From: Bacteroidota bacterium
GTDB lineage: Bacteria > Bacteroidota > Bacteroidia > NORP154
Assembly: GCA_002401055.1 (NCBI GenBank)
Contig: NVRZ01000011.1
Span: 1,742 to 8,599 of the forward strand
Reading direction: 5' to 3'
DNA: 6,858 bases
Shown: one piece after another, positions 5,578-6,858 of the stretch
Numbering within the stretch: the stretch's first letter is position 1
Layout of the letters: each line of letters begins with the position of its first letter
Made by a program: the position numbers and the translations under genes
The notes under the pieces: model-generated
The model's input: only the letters and a program-made list of their open reading frames with translations
The model's database searches: none
What the model was told of the DNA's origin: nothing

Positions 5578-6858
5578 ATGAAGTCAAAAACAGCTAGAAG
5601 ATCCAAGATTGATATTATTACGCTGGGATGTTCAAAGAATATCGTGGATTCGGAAGTTTTGATGGGTCAACTAAAGGCCAACGAAATGGATGTAACCCAT
5701 GAGTCAGATGAGCCTGCTGAAACTGTAGTTATCAACACCTGTGGATTTATTGAGAACGCCAAGCAGGAATCATTGGATACCATATTAAAGTATGCGGCAG
5801 CTAAAGAAGCTGGCCTAGTTAAAAAAGTTTACGTAACGGGATGTTTGTCGGAGCGATACAAGGATGACTTGATCGATCAAATTCCTGATATAGATGAATA
5901 TTTTGGAACTCATGACCTACCTAGATTATTGAAAGTATTGGGTGCTGATTACAAACATGAATTGGTGGGTGAACGCATGTTAACCACCCCTGTTCATTAT
6001 GCGTATTTGAAAATCGCCGAAGGTTGTGATCGACCCTGTTCTTTTTGTGCCATCCCCATCATGAGAGGCAAGCACGTATCCAGGTCTATTGAAGAACTAG
6101 TAAGCCAAGCAAAGGGACTTGCTAAGGGAGGAACAAAGGAGCTCATTCTTATAGCTCAAGATCTTACTTACTATGGATTGGATATTTATAAGGAGAGAAA
6201 GCTAGCTGCGCTTTTAGTAGAATTATCAGCTGTGGAGGGAATTGAATGGATTCGTTTGCATTATGCTTTTCCATCTGGCTTCCCAATGGATGTACTAAAG
6301 GTGATGAAGGAGAAAGAGAACATATGCAACTACATCGATATCCCACTTCAACATGCTAGTGATAAGATGTTAAAGTCCATGCGTCGGGGGATCACCGCCA
6401 AAAAAACTGAAGAGCTACTGACCACATTTAGAACAGAAGTTCCGGACATGGCCATTCGTACCACACTCATTTGCGGATACCCAGGAGAAACGGAAGAAGA
6501 TTTTGAGGAGCTTAAGGCATTTGTTCGAAAATATCGCTTTGATCGATTGGGTGTATTCGCATATTCTCATGAAGAAGACACACATGCGTTCAACCTAAAG
6601 GATGATGTTCCCGAGGAAATCAAACAGCAGAGGATTGATGAGATCATGGAAATTCAGCAGGGAATTTCTAAGGAGTTAAACCAGGCCAAGATTGGCAAGG
6701 TTTACAAGGTTCTCATTGACAGGAAAGAAGGTGATTACTTTATTGGACGTACAGAACATGACTCGCCTGAAGTAGACAATGAGGTGCTAATTGAAGGAAA
6801 AGACCAATATCTACGTATTGGAGATTTTGTTAACGTCGAGATATTCGATGCCGAAGAT
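5578..6858 (+). CDS. rimO: Ribosomal protein uS12 methylthiotransferase RimO (C-terminus cut off by window)
   Basis: RimO is a radical-SAM enzyme that adds a methylthio group to the beta carbon of a conserved aspartate in ribosomal protein uS12. The open frame gives 427 residues with no stop before the window end; the family has about 430-440, so only a few residues should be missing. Seen: an N-terminal methylthiotransferase domain with cluster-binding C18 (LGCSKN), C55 (NTCGFI) and C89 (TGCLSE); a radical SAM domain with C150xxxC154xxC157 (GCDRPCSFCAIP); IDIPLQHAS at 253-261; CGYPGET at 299-305; and a C-terminal TRAM domain from about 370 onward. LGCSKN and the AIPxMRGKHVSR segment favour RimO over the tRNA enzyme MiaB. 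It starts 8 bases after the ftsY stop and is almost certainly cotranscribed with it. Confidence 0.96.
   Translation, partial: MKSKTARRSKIDIITLGCSKNIVDSEVLMGQLKANEMDVTHESDEPAETVVINTCGFIENAKQESLDTILKYAAAKEAGLVKKVYVTGCLSERYKDDLIDQIPDIDEYFGTHDLPRLLKVLGADYKHELVGERMLTTPVHYAYLKIAEGCDRPCSFCAIPIMRGKHVSRSIEELVSQAKGLAKGGTKELILIAQDLTYYGLDIYKERKLAALLVELSAVEGIEWIRLHYAFPSGFPMDVLKVMKEKENICNYIDIPLQHASDKMLKSMRRGITAKKTEELLTTFRTEVPDMAIRTTLICGYPGETEEDFEELKAFVRKYRFDRLGVFAYSHEEDTHAFNLKDDVPEEIKQQRIDEIMEIQQGISKELNQAKIGKVYKVLIDRKEGDYFIGRTEHDSPEVDNEVLIEGKDQYLRIGDFVNVEIFDAED

Noticed and set aside
5074..6346. Minus-strand open frames antisense to ftsY and rimO (5074-5283, 5317-5565, 6164-6346)
   Set aside because: They are shadows of well-conserved coding sequence on the other strand, with no family resemblance.
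1..6858. Search by eye for tRNA or rRNA genes, CRISPR arrays, insertion sequences, attachment sites, toxin-antitoxin or defence genes
   Set aside because: Nearly all of the window is accounted for by recognised genes with short gaps, and none of these structures was seen.

Overview
The window looks like a chromosomal segment of a member of the Bacteroidota. The evidence is the + strand block rpmG, DUF4295 protein, ftsY, rimO, an order typical of that phylum and containing a protein family (DUF4295) essentially confined to it. Supporting signs are the lack of convincing Shine-Dalgarno sequences, A/T-rich bases before start codons, and TAnnTTTG-type promoter elements. Genus cannot be fixed from this sequence.

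The left 60% (1-4050) is on the minus strand and is one end of a surface-polysaccharide cluster. Read in transcription order it holds a family 2 glycosyltransferase (4050-3016), glucose-1-phosphate cytidylyltransferase rfbF (2942-2169), CDP-glucose 4,6-dehydratase rfbG (2138-1065), an RmlC-type cupin sugar epimerase (1068-532, overlapping rfbG by 4 bases) and an RmlD-like extended SDR reductase/epimerase (522 to beyond base 1, truncated by the window edge). Together these would convert glucose-1-phosphate to CDP-glucose, then CDP-4-keto-6-deoxyglucose, which the cupin and the SDR would epimerise and reduce to a CDP-activated 6-deoxyhexose. The exact sugar is not determined. No rfbH-type 3-dehydratase (the 3,6-dideoxy commitment step) is visible, but the cluster continues past base 1.

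A 141-bp divergent intergenic region (4051-4191) separates this cluster from the + strand housekeeping block: rpmG (bL33, 4192-4371), a 50-residue DUF4295 protein (4383-4535), a strong intrinsic terminator or attenuator (4562-4594), ftsY (SRP receptor GTPase, 4616-5569) and rimO (ribosomal protein uS12 methylthiotransferase, 5578 to beyond 6858, probably lacking only its last few residues). rpmB, which usually precedes rpmG in this phylum, is not here; the polysaccharide cluster occupies its place.

The window is largely ordinary: every gene belongs to a recognisable family and I saw no new defence, mobile or RNA system. The points worth a second look are the pairing of an RmlC-type epimerase with a CDP-sugar pathway, the missing rpmB at the junction, the terminator between the ribosomal genes and ftsY, and a candidate internal promoter in front of rfbF.
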